The position numbers were made by a program, and so were the translations under genes. A stretch of 64,000 nt of DNA from Citrobacter gillenii. GTDB lineage: Bacteria; Pseudomonadota; Gammaproteobacteria; Enterobacterales; Enterobacteriaceae. Below the pieces are notes generated by a model. It did not search any database. It was not told the origin of the DNA and worked only from the letters and a program-made list of their open reading frames with translations. This document shows, in pieces, positions 48,261 through 57,165 of this stretch. Position 1 is the first letter of the stretch. Every line of letters begins with the position of its first letter. The stretch covers positions 248,001 to 312,000 of the forward strand of contig NZ_SUQN01000003.1 in the NCBI RefSeq assembly GCF_013337685.1, in the 5' to 3' direction.

Positions 48261-49814
48261 ATGAACGAATATATTATGTTTGTTTTAGCCCTCTCTCCTT
48301 TGCTGCTTATGGTATTTTTAATACTAAAATTAAAAATGCCGATTCATTATTCAGTCTTGATTACGCTGGCCTTTACCATCGCGCTGTCGGCGATATTCTG
48401 GGATATGCCGTTACAGAATTTGAAAGCCTCCGTGGGCTATGGTGCCCTCAAAGGGTTATGGCCGATTGTGATTGTGATCCTCGGTGCGATATTCAGTTAT
48501 AACGTGATGCAGGCCACCAAAGCGCTGGATATTCTGCGCGATATTCTCGCCAGTATTAGTGAAGATAAACGCATCCAGGTACTGCTTATTTCGTGGTGTT
48601 TTGGCGGGTTTCTTGAGGCCGCCGCTGGCTACGGCACCGCGGTTGCCATTCCTATCGGCATCCTGATCGCACTGGGATTCAATCCGCTCAAAGCGGCCAT
48701 CGCCTCACTCGTCGCCAATACCGTGCCGACGGCATTCGGCGCGGTGGGTATTCCGGTTTCAATTCTCGCTGAACAGGTTAACCTGCCGGTTTTCACCCTC
48801 GGCGGAACCATTATTATGCAGCTGGCGCTGTTTAATATTCTGCTGCCGTTTGTGATTATTTGTATTATCGGCGGTGGCCTGAAGGCGATTCGCGGCGTGT
48901 TCTTCATCACACTAATTTGCGGTATTACCACGCTGGTGCCGCAGTATTTTGTCGCTATCCACCTTGGCGCAGAACTCCCTGCATTTGCCGGCAGCCTGGT
49001 CAGCCTGTTTGCCGTCGCCATTCTTGGTCGCCTGCGCAACGGCAAAACCGCTCCCGAATGGCGCATTGAAACCAGCCATACCCGGGAAACCACACCGCGC
49101 TCGGCGAAGGTGCTGTTCCGGGTCGGCTCCATCTACCTGTTTATTTTTATCTTTATTCTGCTGTGCTCGCCGCTGTTCCCGGCGGTAAAAGCGGCAGCAT
49201 CGCAGCTGGCTTCGGTACTGCATTTCACCCTCGCCGACGGTAAAACGCTGGCGCTGAAAATCGAGTGGGTCACCACGCCGGGGATGCTGATCATCTTTGC
49301 GACCCTAATCGGCGGTTTTATCCAGGGGGCTTCGGCGCGCGGGATGCTGGAAGTGTTTGTCAAAACCATTTTCCAGTTGAAGAACTCGATCGTCGCCATT
49401 ATGGCGATTGTTGCGCTGGCCACGGTGATGGATCTCAGCGGTATAATCGCCACGCTGGCTCAGTCGATTGTTGACCTGACCGGCGGCTCGTATGTCTTTC
49501 TCGCCCCGGTCATTGGCGCGCTGGGTACGTTTGTCACCGGCAGCGACACCAACTCGAATATTCTGTTTGGTAAACTGCAAACCATTGCTGCCAGCAAGTT
49601 GAATATTGACCCGAACTGGCTGGCGGCGGCCAACACCTCCGGCGCGACGGGCGGGAAAATGATCTCCCCACAGAGCATCGCCATTGCGGTTTCCGCCACC
49701 AAAATGGAAGGCCAGGCGAACCAGATTATGTCTGGCACCATGAAATACTGCTGCGCCTACATCGTGATCCTCGGCTTAAAGGTCGGCCTCTTTTACTACT
49801 GGTTTATGGCGTAA
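48261..49814 (+). CDS. L-lactate permease (LctP family)
   Basis: This 517-residue membrane protein has about 13 helices and the LctP signature GFLEAAAGYGTAVAIPIG near residue 115 and GTFVTGSDTNSNILFG near 415. E. coli LldP and GlcA are somewhat longer (about 550-560), so this is a distinct paralogue. It is divergent from dld-lutABC, making a self-contained lactate uptake and oxidation unit. The ATG follows CAGGAATAGTA. Confidence 0.88.
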   Translation: MNEYIMFVLALSPLLLMVFLILKLKMPIHYSVLITLAFTIALSAIFWDMPLQNLKASVGYGALKGLWPIVIVILGAIFSYNVMQATKALDILRDILASISEDKRIQVLLISWCFGGFLEAAAGYGTAVAIPIGILIALGFNPLKAAIASLVANTVPTAFGAVGIPVSILAEQVNLPVFTLGGTIIMQLALFNILLPFVIICIIGGGLKAIRGVFFITLICGITTLVPQYFVAIHLGAELPAFAGSLVSLFAVAILGRLRNGKTAPEWRIETSHTRETTPRSAKVLFRVGSIYLFIFIFILLCSPLFPAVKAAASQLASVLHFTLADGKTLALKIEWVTTPGMLIIFATLIGGFIQGASARGMLEVFVKTIFQLKNSIVAIMAIVALATVMDLSGIIATLAQSIVDLTGGSYVFLAPVIGALGTFVTGSDTNSNILFGKLQTIAASKLNIDPNWLAAANTSGATGGKMISPQSIAIAVSATKMEGQANQIMSGTMKYCCAYIVILGLKVGLFYYWFMA

Positions 49815-49972
49815 CGCATTGTCAACCCCAGCCATATTCTGGCAAGCGTGTTTGACAAGACAGTGAACAAAAAGGTTTACAGCCACCCGGTCAGGAGAAC
49901 GCCGCGGCTGGCTTTACGATTTGTCGGCGCTGACTAAAATAGCGCCGATATTTCAAAGAGAGGATTGTTGTT

Positions 49973-50050
49973 ATGTTGTTCTGGAAAAAGATGGTGAAGA
50001 AGTTCGACGCCTTTTCTGCGTTGATCCCACCACGCTACTTCCGCGTGTAA
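49973..50050 (+). CDS. Candidate 25-residue small protein
   Basis: The ORF reads MLFWKKMVKKFDAF, then SALIPPRYFRV: amphipathic and basic. It has a good ribosome binding site (AGAGAGGA, about 9 bases before the ATG) and a promoter-like TTTACG-16-TAAAAT upstream. I do not recognise it. It may be a real small membrane-surface protein, or chance; lack of a family keeps confidence low. Confidence 0.4.
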   Translation: MLFWKKMVKKFDAFSALIPPRYFRV

Positions 50051-50063
50051 TGCCTGGCACTTA

Positions 50064-50143
50064 TGCCTGATGGCGCTTCGCTTATCAGGCCTACGTTTCA
50101 CGCACATTTGTAGGCCGGATAAGGCGCAAGCGCCGCATCCGGC
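50064..50143. repeat. REP pair (BIME) between the small ORFs
   Basis: Two REP palindromes, 50064-50094 (TGCCTGATGGCG...CAGGCCTAC) and 50110-50143 (GTAGGCCGGAT...ATCCGGCTG), inverted relative to one another. They lie between the converging 25- and 36-codon ORFs. Confidence 0.8.
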
Positions 50144-50164
50144 TGCTACAGCAGAGTAAAACAC

Positions 50165-50275
50165 TCACCCCTTTCTCTTACGCATTCCGCACGTTCTTAA
50201 CACCACCACCCGTAAACGCAGCCACGCAAAGCGATAAACCAGCGGATGCTGAAACCGTAGCAATGTCAAAAACAT
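50165..50275 (-). CDS. Candidate 36-residue small protein downstream of tutB
   Basis: The ORF starts 11 bases after the tutB stop, behind a strong GGGAGG site with a 4-base spacer. The product (MFLTLLRFQHPLVYRF, then a very basic tail ending MRKRKG) has a short hydrophobic half and at least nine Arg/Lys. It would be co-transcribed with tutB. I do not recognise a family. Confidence 0.45.
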   Translation of the reverse strand: MFLTLLRFQHPLVYRFAWLRLRVVVLRTCGMRKRKG

Positions 50276-50286
50276 AGCGCCTCCCG

Positions 50287-51552
50287 TTACCGGAACGTAG
50301 GCAGCAGGCCAAACACGTCCAGCACCACCGTCAGGTAGACAACCGCCCCGCAGACGATCACCAGGTTAAGCACCGTGTTATTGCAGGGTGCAGTGTAGCT
50401 GGCCGTAGGGAAACGCTTACGCGCCGCTTTTACCAGGAACGGTGGCAGGATCACGCTCCAGATGGTGAAGGCCAGACCGGCATAGCCAATCGCGTGAACA
50501 AAACCATTCGGGAAGAAAAAGCACACAGCAGCCGGTGGGAAGTAGGTTACCAGCGCAGTTTTCAGACGACCGACGCCATTATCCGGGAAGTGAAACAGGT
50601 CAGCGATATAGTCAAACAGGCCGAGGGTTGCCGCCAGCAGGGAACTGGCTACCGCAAAGTTGCCGAAGAAGGTCAGGATCAGATCCATATAGCGGCTGGT
50701 AAACAGCCCGCTGATGGCCTCGACAAACACGTCGATATTGCCGCCTTTAGCGATAATCGGCGGGAATTCCGAACGGCTAATGTTGCCCATCGTCACGCCC
50801 AGCCAGAAGACATACAGCAGTAGAGCAAACAGCGTGCCGATGATTATCGAACGCGTAATATGCGGGATCCCACTCTTACCGTACAGTTTGACCAGGCTCG
50901 GCACGTTGCCATGAAAACCAAATGAGATAATACAGAACGGCAGCGTCATCAGGATATACGGCAGGTACTGCGACCCTGGGATCGCCACCGCGACACTGTC
51001 GACCAGTTTCGCCACTTCAATATGGCCGACTAGTCCGGAGAACGTGGCAAAGAAGGCGATAAACTTACCGATGATCAAAATAGTGGTGATGCGTCCGACC
51101 AGCAGCGAACTGTACCAGGCAATCGCCCCGACCAGCATACTGACAATCACCACCGAGACATTCGCCGGAAAGCGCACGCCGCTGTATTTGAACACAGTTT
51201 GCGCCATCACCGCCGATGACCCGGAGATATAGGCGTAGGTCAGAATATACAACACAAAGCCAAACGCGATACCGACCACGATATTCCACTTCTGGCCTAA
51301 TAAATCCTGAGTAAAGGTATTAAAACTGGCACCTGCGCCGTAATGCAGGTTAACTTCAACCAGCATCAGGCCGGTTAATAACATCATGATGGCAACAAAA
51401 AGCAGAATGACAGAGGCGCCGGGAAACCATACGCCGGCCATCGCAATCGGCAGGGAAAACATTCCACCGCCCACGACGGTTGCGATAACCAACATGGTTC
51501 CGCTAATCAGTCCGGGGGTACTACTCTGTCGCTCAATGGCATTAATATCCAT
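50287..51552 (-). CDS. tutB: TutB, tyrosine-specific permease (HAAAP family)
   Basis: This 421-residue protein has 11 predicted membrane helices and belongs to the hydroxy/aromatic amino acid permease family with TnaB, Mtr and TyrP (GGGMFSLPIAMAGVWF near residue 28). Downstream of tyrosine phenol-lyase, as in Erwinia herbicola and C. freundii, it should import tyrosine. The ATG follows CAGGAACATTTATC. A terminator after tpl suggests that it depends on read-through or an internal promoter. Confidence 0.9.
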   Translation of the reverse strand: MDINAIERQSSTPGLISGTMLVIATVVGGGMFSLPIAMAGVWFPGASVILLFVAIMMLLTGLMLVEVNLHYGAGASFNTFTQDLLGQKWNIVVGIAFGFVLYILTYAYISGSSAVMAQTVFKYSGVRFPANVSVVIVSMLVGAIAWYSSLLVGRITTILIIGKFIAFFATFSGLVGHIEVAKLVDSVAVAIPGSQYLPYILMTLPFCIISFGFHGNVPSLVKLYGKSGIPHITRSIIIGTLFALLLYVFWLGVTMGNISRSEFPPIIAKGGNIDVFVEAISGLFTSRYMDLILTFFGNFAVASSLLAATLGLFDYIADLFHFPDNGVGRLKTALVTYFPPAAVCFFFPNGFVHAIGYAGLAFTIWSVILPPFLVKAARKRFPTASYTAPCNNTVLNLVIVCGAVVYLTVVLDVFGLLPTFR

Positions 51553-51704
51553 GATAAATGTTCCTGTAGACTATTCGTTATAATTACAGCTGTCATTTGT
51601 ACATCATGCGGATAATAAAAATGTCGGAGTCAGGGTTTGCAATTTTTTCGTTATATTGCGGTAACGGGCACCGCAAAGGCTTCCTGTTCATGGAAAAGGA
51701 ATAC

Positions 51705-51730
51705 AAAAAAGCCCCATCACAAGATGGGGC
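51705..51730 (-). terminator. tpl terminator
   Basis: Minus-strand stem GCCCCATC/GATGGGGC (8 bp, loop of 4) followed by six Ts, 11 bases beyond the tpl stop and before tutB. Confidence 0.9.
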
Positions 51731-51741
51731 CTGAATAACAT

Positions 51742-53145
<1,404 letters not shown>

Positions 53146-53319
53146 TTAATGTGAAGTAAATCATATCGAGTTCATCAACAGAGGCTGATGAAATATTACT
53201 ATTCTCCGCCTGATACAGGGGGTGAAATAATGTGGAAGCACTATGCAAGATTTGATTGATTATGGAAATAGCCCAGTCAACATTAATCACTGCCAATAAT
53301 TTAAAAAGCTGTAAATGTG

Positions 53320-53335
53320 AGTGATGCAAATCACA
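53320..53335 (-). promoter_or_regulatory. CRP site, tpl-proximal
   Basis: AGTGATGCAAATCACA fits the CRP consensus TGTGA-N6-TCACA with one mismatch. Its centre is 215 bp upstream of the tpl ATG. Confidence 0.7.
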
Positions 53336-53519
53336 CGTCTTTTTTTTACCCGTTCATATTCAACAAGTTTTTTTCTGCGTGTTGATTTGCTGTTTGCCGT
53401 TGTGTGTCTGTGGAAAGTGGAAATACTGAAAACTTAACTTTCCACGCTGTTCTCACAATCTACGGGTGAATAAGTACACGCCATTTTGTGAGAGTCGGAT
53501 CACTTCACGGGGTTATATT

Positions 53520-53535
53520 TGTGATTCATATCACT
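53520..53535 (-). promoter_or_regulatory. CRP site, tpl-distal
   Basis: TGTGATTCATATCACT fits the CRP consensus with a single end mismatch. It stands six bases from the TyrR box. Confidence 0.7.
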
Positions 53536-53540
53536 AAAAG

Positions 53541-53558
53541 TGTAAACCAAAGTGTACA
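53541..53558 (-). promoter_or_regulatory. TyrR box upstream of tpl
   Basis: TGTAAACCAAAGTGTACA matches TGTAAA-N6-TTTACA at 11 of 12 positions. TyrR with tyrosine is known to activate tpl of C. freundii from distant upstream boxes. Confidence 0.75.
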
Positions 53559-53794
53559 AACCGGTGTAGTTTCAGAGTTTGCTATTTGCTTCAGTGAGTT
53601 AGATCGCATTTTTAGCCCAACTCAGAGCCATGATATTTTCTGGAAATAATCGGTCTTTGACGGATGAAATGAGAATGAATTTATACGCTGAATAATACTG
53701 GTTTTATTGGCGCAGGGAGATGTTCTATTTATTCCGAATAGCATGCTAATCGCGCTTATTTCATTATATTTACATCTGGACTTCCCCCATTCTA

Positions 53795-53810
53795 CTGGCG
53801 TAATTTACAG
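53795..53810 (+). promoter_or_regulatory. LexA-like box before symE
   Basis: CTGG-N8-ACAG, within TACTGGCGTAATTTACAG, is one mismatch from CTGT-N8-ACAG. E. coli symE is SOS-induced, so LexA control is expected here. Confidence 0.6.
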
Positions 53811-53814
53811 GGGT

Positions 53815-53898
53815 TTTATTAGCGCGACGCGAAGGTGCTACCAACACCTCCGCATCGCTAATCACAGTAACTATTTCACGAGAATAGCCATCATGACT
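53815..53898 (-). ncRNA. symR: SymR antisense RNA
   Basis: The minus strand has a promoter (-35 TTCTGG at 53929-53934, 17 bp, -10 TACAAT at 53906-53911) that would start an RNA at about 53898 (AGTCATGATGG...). This RNA covers the symE start codon and leader and ends in a long stem-loop (53819-53861, loop around TTGGTAG). The arrangement and 5' end agree with what I remember of E. coli SymR, which blocks symE translation. The 3' end is approximate. Confidence 0.6.
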
Positions 53899-54255
53899 GA
53901 TACGCATTGTATTGCAGTTTCGTTTGATCCAGAAGTCCACGCCGCCGATAACCGCCATTTGAAGGTGGGATATGCGAGTCGTTATCCCGATTACAGCCGT
54001 ATTCCGGTGAAGTACGTTCGCTTTCCGTCCATCGTGATGAAGGGGATGTGGTTAAAAGCCGCCGGATTCGACACCGGCACCGACGTAAAAGTACGGGTGA
54101 TGGAAGGCTGCATCGTGCTCACCGCCCAAACGCCCCAGCCCGAAGAGTCAGCGCTGATGACGTCGCTGCGCAAAGTGGAAAAGCTGTCGGCGCGCAAACA
54201 AAAGCAGGTGCTGGAGTTTATCGCGGTAATTGCGGGGAAAGCGTCGAAGGGGTAA
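53893..54255 (+). CDS. symE: SymE, SOS-induced toxin
   Basis: This 120-residue protein has the SymE pattern MTDTH...[12 protein letters not shown], then [22 protein letters not shown], an AbrB-like fold turned toxin; the E. coli protein slows growth by nucleic-acid binding and nucleoid effects. It has about seven extra residues after SRIP compared with my memory of E. coli SymE. The start at 53893 is the conserved one. It is controlled by LexA and antisense SymR. In E. coli it lies beside hsdS; here no restriction genes adjoin it. Confidence 0.88.
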   Translation: MTDTHCIAVSFDPEVHAADNRHLKVGYASRYPDYSRIPVKYVRFPSIVMKGMWLKAAGFDTGTDVKVRVMEGCIVLTAQTPQPEESALMTSLRKVEKLSARKQKQVLEFIAVIAGKASKG

Positions 54256-54265
54256 CGGTCTTGCT

Positions 54266-54289
54266 AAAGGCGCCTGCGGGCGCCTTTTT
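54266..54289 (+). terminator. symE terminator
   Basis: Stem AAAGGCGCC/GGCGCCTTT with a short loop, followed by Ts, 10 bases after the symE stop. It is nearly symmetric, so it may also serve hcp from the other side. Confidence 0.85.
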
Positions 54290-54313
54290 AGAGTGGGCTG
54301 CGCCATCATTCCA

Positions 54314-54799
54314 TTATGCCGTGGCGCGTTCGTTCCAGGAATCATGCGCTAAAAGATTACCGTCTTTATAGAGATGAGTGATCTTCTCGTAATTCATTGC
54401 AACTTCTTCCATATGACCCGTACCCGGACAACCTCTCGTGTCATGCATAACCGGACTGACTGAAATGACCTTTACGTTTTCCAGCGTGATCCGATAATAC
54501 TCCACCTCCTGCCCTGCATCATTGATATGGTAGAAACGAAAGTCAGCAGTTTTAAACGTCTGGCCCGTTGCTGTCGCCTTGAAAAGATAGGGAGACGAAC
54601 TATCAAGTTCTTTGGTGAATTGGAATGGCGAATGCTGACGGGTGCCAGTAACCTTGCCGGTCATTGGATCTGTCGGGATGTTTAAATTATGGTACAAACC
54701 CCGTAGTTCAATGCTTCCCTCACGAGCAGCAACATCAGAAGAACCGCGGATAACTGCACCGCCATCATCAGTCAAAAATAAGTGTACTGGTACAGCCAT
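54314..54799 (-). CDS. hcp: Hcp-family type VI secretion tube protein (orphan)
   Basis: This 161-residue Hcp1-fold protein starts MAVPVHLFLTDDGG and has the ring-forming core (SSPYLFKATATGQTFKTADFRFY). Hcp hexamers stack as the expelled tube of the type VI secretion system. No other T6SS structural gene is in the window, so this is an orphan hcp that would rely on a system elsewhere. The ATG at 54799 follows AAGGAG with a 7-base spacer. It is third in a run with DUF1493 and STM2901-family genes. Confidence 0.88.
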   Translation of the reverse strand: MAVPVHLFLTDDGGAVIRGSSDVAAREGSIELRGLYHNLNIPTDPMTGKVTGTRQHSPFQFTKELDSSSPYLFKATATGQTFKTADFRFYHINDAGQEVEYYRITLENVKVISVSPVMHDTRGCPGTGHMEEVAMNYEKITHLYKDGNLLAHDSWNERATA

Positions 54800-54818
54800 T
54801 TTTTGCACTCCTTACCAC

Positions 54819-55151
54819 TTAGTCGTATAACCATTTCCCGGCTTTTGCCGATGCAATCAACATCCCGATAGTGAAGTCAGGCACAGGAACAGGTCGTAAC
54901 TTCTTGAAGGGATTCCATGAGAAAGGCTCAACAGGATAGTAAGTTTCAATCTTAAAATTCCCTCTGGCGACCTGAAATTCTTCAAAGAACTCATCCATTA
55001 GCTCTTCTGCTTCACTAACATCAAACTGCATGTCAGTGTCAAAATCACTGTCCATCGTTAGCAAGCTTTGCTTCTTTTCATTATTGAATAAATAAACACC
55101 GTTGTAGCGTCTTACCAGTGCAAAAACACGTTGCTCAATATCATCTACCAT
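54819..55151 (-). CDS. DUF1493 family protein
   Basis: This 110-residue acidic protein has an acyl-carrier-like DSDFDTDMQFDVSEAEELMDEFF stretch and a conserved C-terminus (PVPDFTIGMLIASAKAGKWLYD). Function is unknown. It overlaps the STM2901-family gene by seven bases and lies 19 bases before hcp. From memory, DUF1493 and STM2901-family genes are neighbours in Salmonella as well. Confidence 0.75.
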   Translation of the reverse strand: MVDDIEQRVFALVRRYNGVYLFNNEKKQSLLTMDSDFDTDMQFDVSEAEELMDEFFEEFQVARGNFKIETYYPVEPFSWNPFKKLRPVPVPDFTIGMLIASAKAGKWLYD

Positions 55152-55600
55152 AACTTATCATTACCCCGCGCTATACGATTGTAATCGCGTATTGAGCAGT
55201 AAGTGATTATCGAAACATCAGCGAATAAAATCACCTCCCCTATTAGGGGAATCGTCCGACCTACGAATGTACTTATTTTCGTAACCATTCGTCGTTTTGC
55301 CGTCCAGGGAGTATAGCCGCCAACCCAGGTTGGTAATTTTATGCCAAAAGGAAATTTGGCAGTTTTAAAATACCTCCGCATTGCTTTAGAAATCCGTGAC
55401 GTACCTTCCTTTGCCCCTTTAGGCTTGGCTCTCGTTTTCTGATTGTTAACGCCGCTGTAAAGTGCAACCATTGCTAACACATCAACCCCAAAGTGATCTG
55501 CTGTGGTTTCGCAGAAAATCATGAAAAACAATTCAGACGCGGTAAGGTTAGAGCGACCGGCATAAAAGTATGTTCCGTTGAGTTCCTCTACTGTGTCCAT
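55145..55600 (-). CDS. STM2901 family protein
   Basis: This 151-residue protein has a soluble N-terminal half (TASELFFMIFCETTADHFGVD) and a C-terminal hydrophobic segment (GRTIPLIGEVILFADVSIITYC) followed by a conserved RDYNRIARGNDKLW end. Function is unknown; the place beside hcp suggests a secreted cargo or a partner protein. The start at 55600 is preferred, as it lies behind GAAGGGGTG; an upstream ATG at 55621 has no good site. Confidence 0.75.
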   Translation of the reverse strand: MDTVEELNGTYFYAGRSNLTASELFFMIFCETTADHFGVDVLAMVALYSGVNNQKTRAKPKGAKEGTSRISKAMRRYFKTAKFPFGIKLPTWVGGYTPWTAKRRMVTKISTFVGRTIPLIGEVILFADVSIITYCSIRDYNRIARGNDKLW

Positions 55601-55821
55601 CAGCACCCCTTCTTCCCTCAATGATTAGCTTGCTTATCGTACTCCTGAGGAATCACGAAGAATAAGGTTGACTACCATAAAAATTCTATTTTCAGATAAA
55701 ATAAAATTCATGTCGCTGGTAGTAAGATAACAGACGACAGTAATATAGTAATTGAGTGTAATATCTGGCAAGGAAGACATTCATAACAGTAATATAAATA
55801 AAAATACTGAGGCAGTGCAAT

Positions 55822-55950
55822 ATGAGTAAGCTTACCATTTTGATAATAAATATAATTCTTAGCGGTTATTTGGCAACTGTATATTTAATTTACTTATTCG
55901 ACTTTCCATTATTATCACCGCCAGGAGTGATTATATTTCCACCTTTATAG
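55822..55950 (+). CDS. Candidate 42-residue membrane peptide
   Basis: The ORF starts MSKLTILIINIILSGY and ends in a Pro-rich FPLLSPPGVIIFPPL. One membrane helix is likely (about 4-28). The ribosome binding site is modest (GAGG, about 10 bases before the ATG). The DNA around it is AT-rich and it lies divergent from the Hcp cassette. Unrecognised; it may be chance. Confidence 0.4.
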   Translation: MSKLTILIINIILSGYLATVYLIYLFDFPLLSPPGVIIFPPL

Positions 55951-56096
55951 TCAACAGGTTATTATCCTCGAAGATACGCCTGTTGGGTGGAGTACTTGAT
56001 ATATTCTCCGTCACCATACGCGATTTCCCTCTCTGCATAGATCCTGGCAGTACGACTTTACGCTCGAAATACGGTGTGAAAAAGAAATACGTAACG

Positions 56097-56136
56097 AAAA
56101 ACGTATAACAGGAGGGACATTATCCCGCCTGTTATA
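56097..56136 (-). terminator. Terminator of the hydroxyproline operon
   Basis: On the minus strand, TATAACAGGCGGGA...TCCCTCCTGTTATA forms a stem of about 13 bp and is followed by CGTTTTT, 8 bases after the last gene. Confidence 0.88.
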
Positions 56137-56143
56137 GCGATAA

Positions 56144-57154
56144 TTATTTCACTAACGCAGATATATCCTTGAAAAGTGAATGGGCGATTTCCACACCGTC
56201 TCGAATTGTACGCGTACGGGAATGGTAGCGACGTTCGCCCGGCAAACGCGCCCCTTGCCGCTGCATCCCGGCAAAGAGCATCTCGGCACGCGCCAGATGC
56301 CGCGGGGCATCCAATCCCAGAAAGCGGACCGGATCCAGGGCCAGGATCAGCTCACCACCATAGGGCAACCCGCCAGCGCCGTTATCCCACGCCAGTGATT
56401 CCGCACTGGTCATATCACCGATTAGCGGTCCGGCAAGCAGTTCCACCATCGCCGCCAGAGCTGACCCTTTATGCCCGCCAAACGTCAGCATCGCACCGTC
56501 GAGGATCGCCTGCGCGTCGGTGGTGGCCTGACCGTCACCATCGATCCCCCACCCTTCCGGCACCGCTTTTCCTGCCCGTTGATGGAGCTGGATCTCACCC
56601 CGTGCCGCTGCACTGGTCGCCATATCAAAGATAAACGGTGGTTTTTCTTCACGCGGCCAGCCAAACGCTATCGGGTTAGTGCCAAAAAGTGGCTGCGTCC
56701 CGCCAGCAGGGGCAACCCATGCATGGCTGGGCGTCGTCGCCAGCGCCACCAGCCCAGCCTCCGTAAGCGGCTCAACATCGGCAAACAGCGCCGAAAAGTG
56801 CACGCAGCGGTTAATCGCCAGTGCTGCAATACCACTGTGGCGCGCCTTTTCCATCAACAGCGGAAGCGCGCGCTCGAACGCCAGCAGGGAAAATGCCCCA
56901 CCGGCGTCCACCTTCACAATGGCCGGAGCGGTATCGGTGATAACCGGCTCGGCGTCGGGTGACACCTTCCCTTTACGTAGGGTCGCCACAATCCCCAGCA
57001 ACCGCCACAGACCATGCGAGGCACAGCCATCACGCTCGCCGTGGGTAACGTTTTTCGCTACCACTGCGGCATGCGCTTCACTGAATCCGTTCCCGCGCAG
57101 CACCTTATATGCCAGCGCATAAGCCTCTGTTAACGAGAGGTTTACCATCTCCAT
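56144..57154 (-). CDS. Ldh2/MDH2-type NAD(P)H-dependent reductase
   Basis: This 336-residue member of the Ldh2/malate-ureidoglycolate-DpkA family has the GERDGCASHGLWR catalytic region (Ser46-His47), TNPIAFGWP and FDMATSAAARGE. In hydroxyproline and D-amino acid clusters such enzymes reduce pyrroline-2-carboxylate or piperideine-2-carboxylate. That substrate is inferred from context; malate- or lactate-type 2-oxoacids are other options. It is the last gene of the operon, 11 bases after the permease. Confidence 0.82.
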   Translation of the reverse strand: MEMVNLSLTEAYALAYKVLRGNGFSEAHAAVVAKNVTHGERDGCASHGLWRLLGIVATLRKGKVSPDAEPVITDTAPAIVKVDAGGAFSLLAFERALPLLMEKARHSGIAALAINRCVHFSALFADVEPLTEAGLVALATTPSHAWVAPAGGTQPLFGTNPIAFGWPREEKPPFIFDMATSAAARGEIQLHQRAGKAVPEGWGIDGDGQATTDAQAILDGAMLTFGGHKGSALAAMVELLAGPLIGDMTSAESLAWDNGAGGLPYGGELILALDPVRFLGLDAPRHLARAEMLFAGMQRQGARLPGERRYHSRTRTIRDGVEIAHSLFKDISALVK

Positions 57155-57165
57155 GACCGACTCCT

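Noticed and set aside
53487-53503. TGTGA...TCAC upstream of tpl as a third CRP site
   Set aside because: The half-sites are 8 rather than 6 bases apart, which CRP does not normally tolerate.
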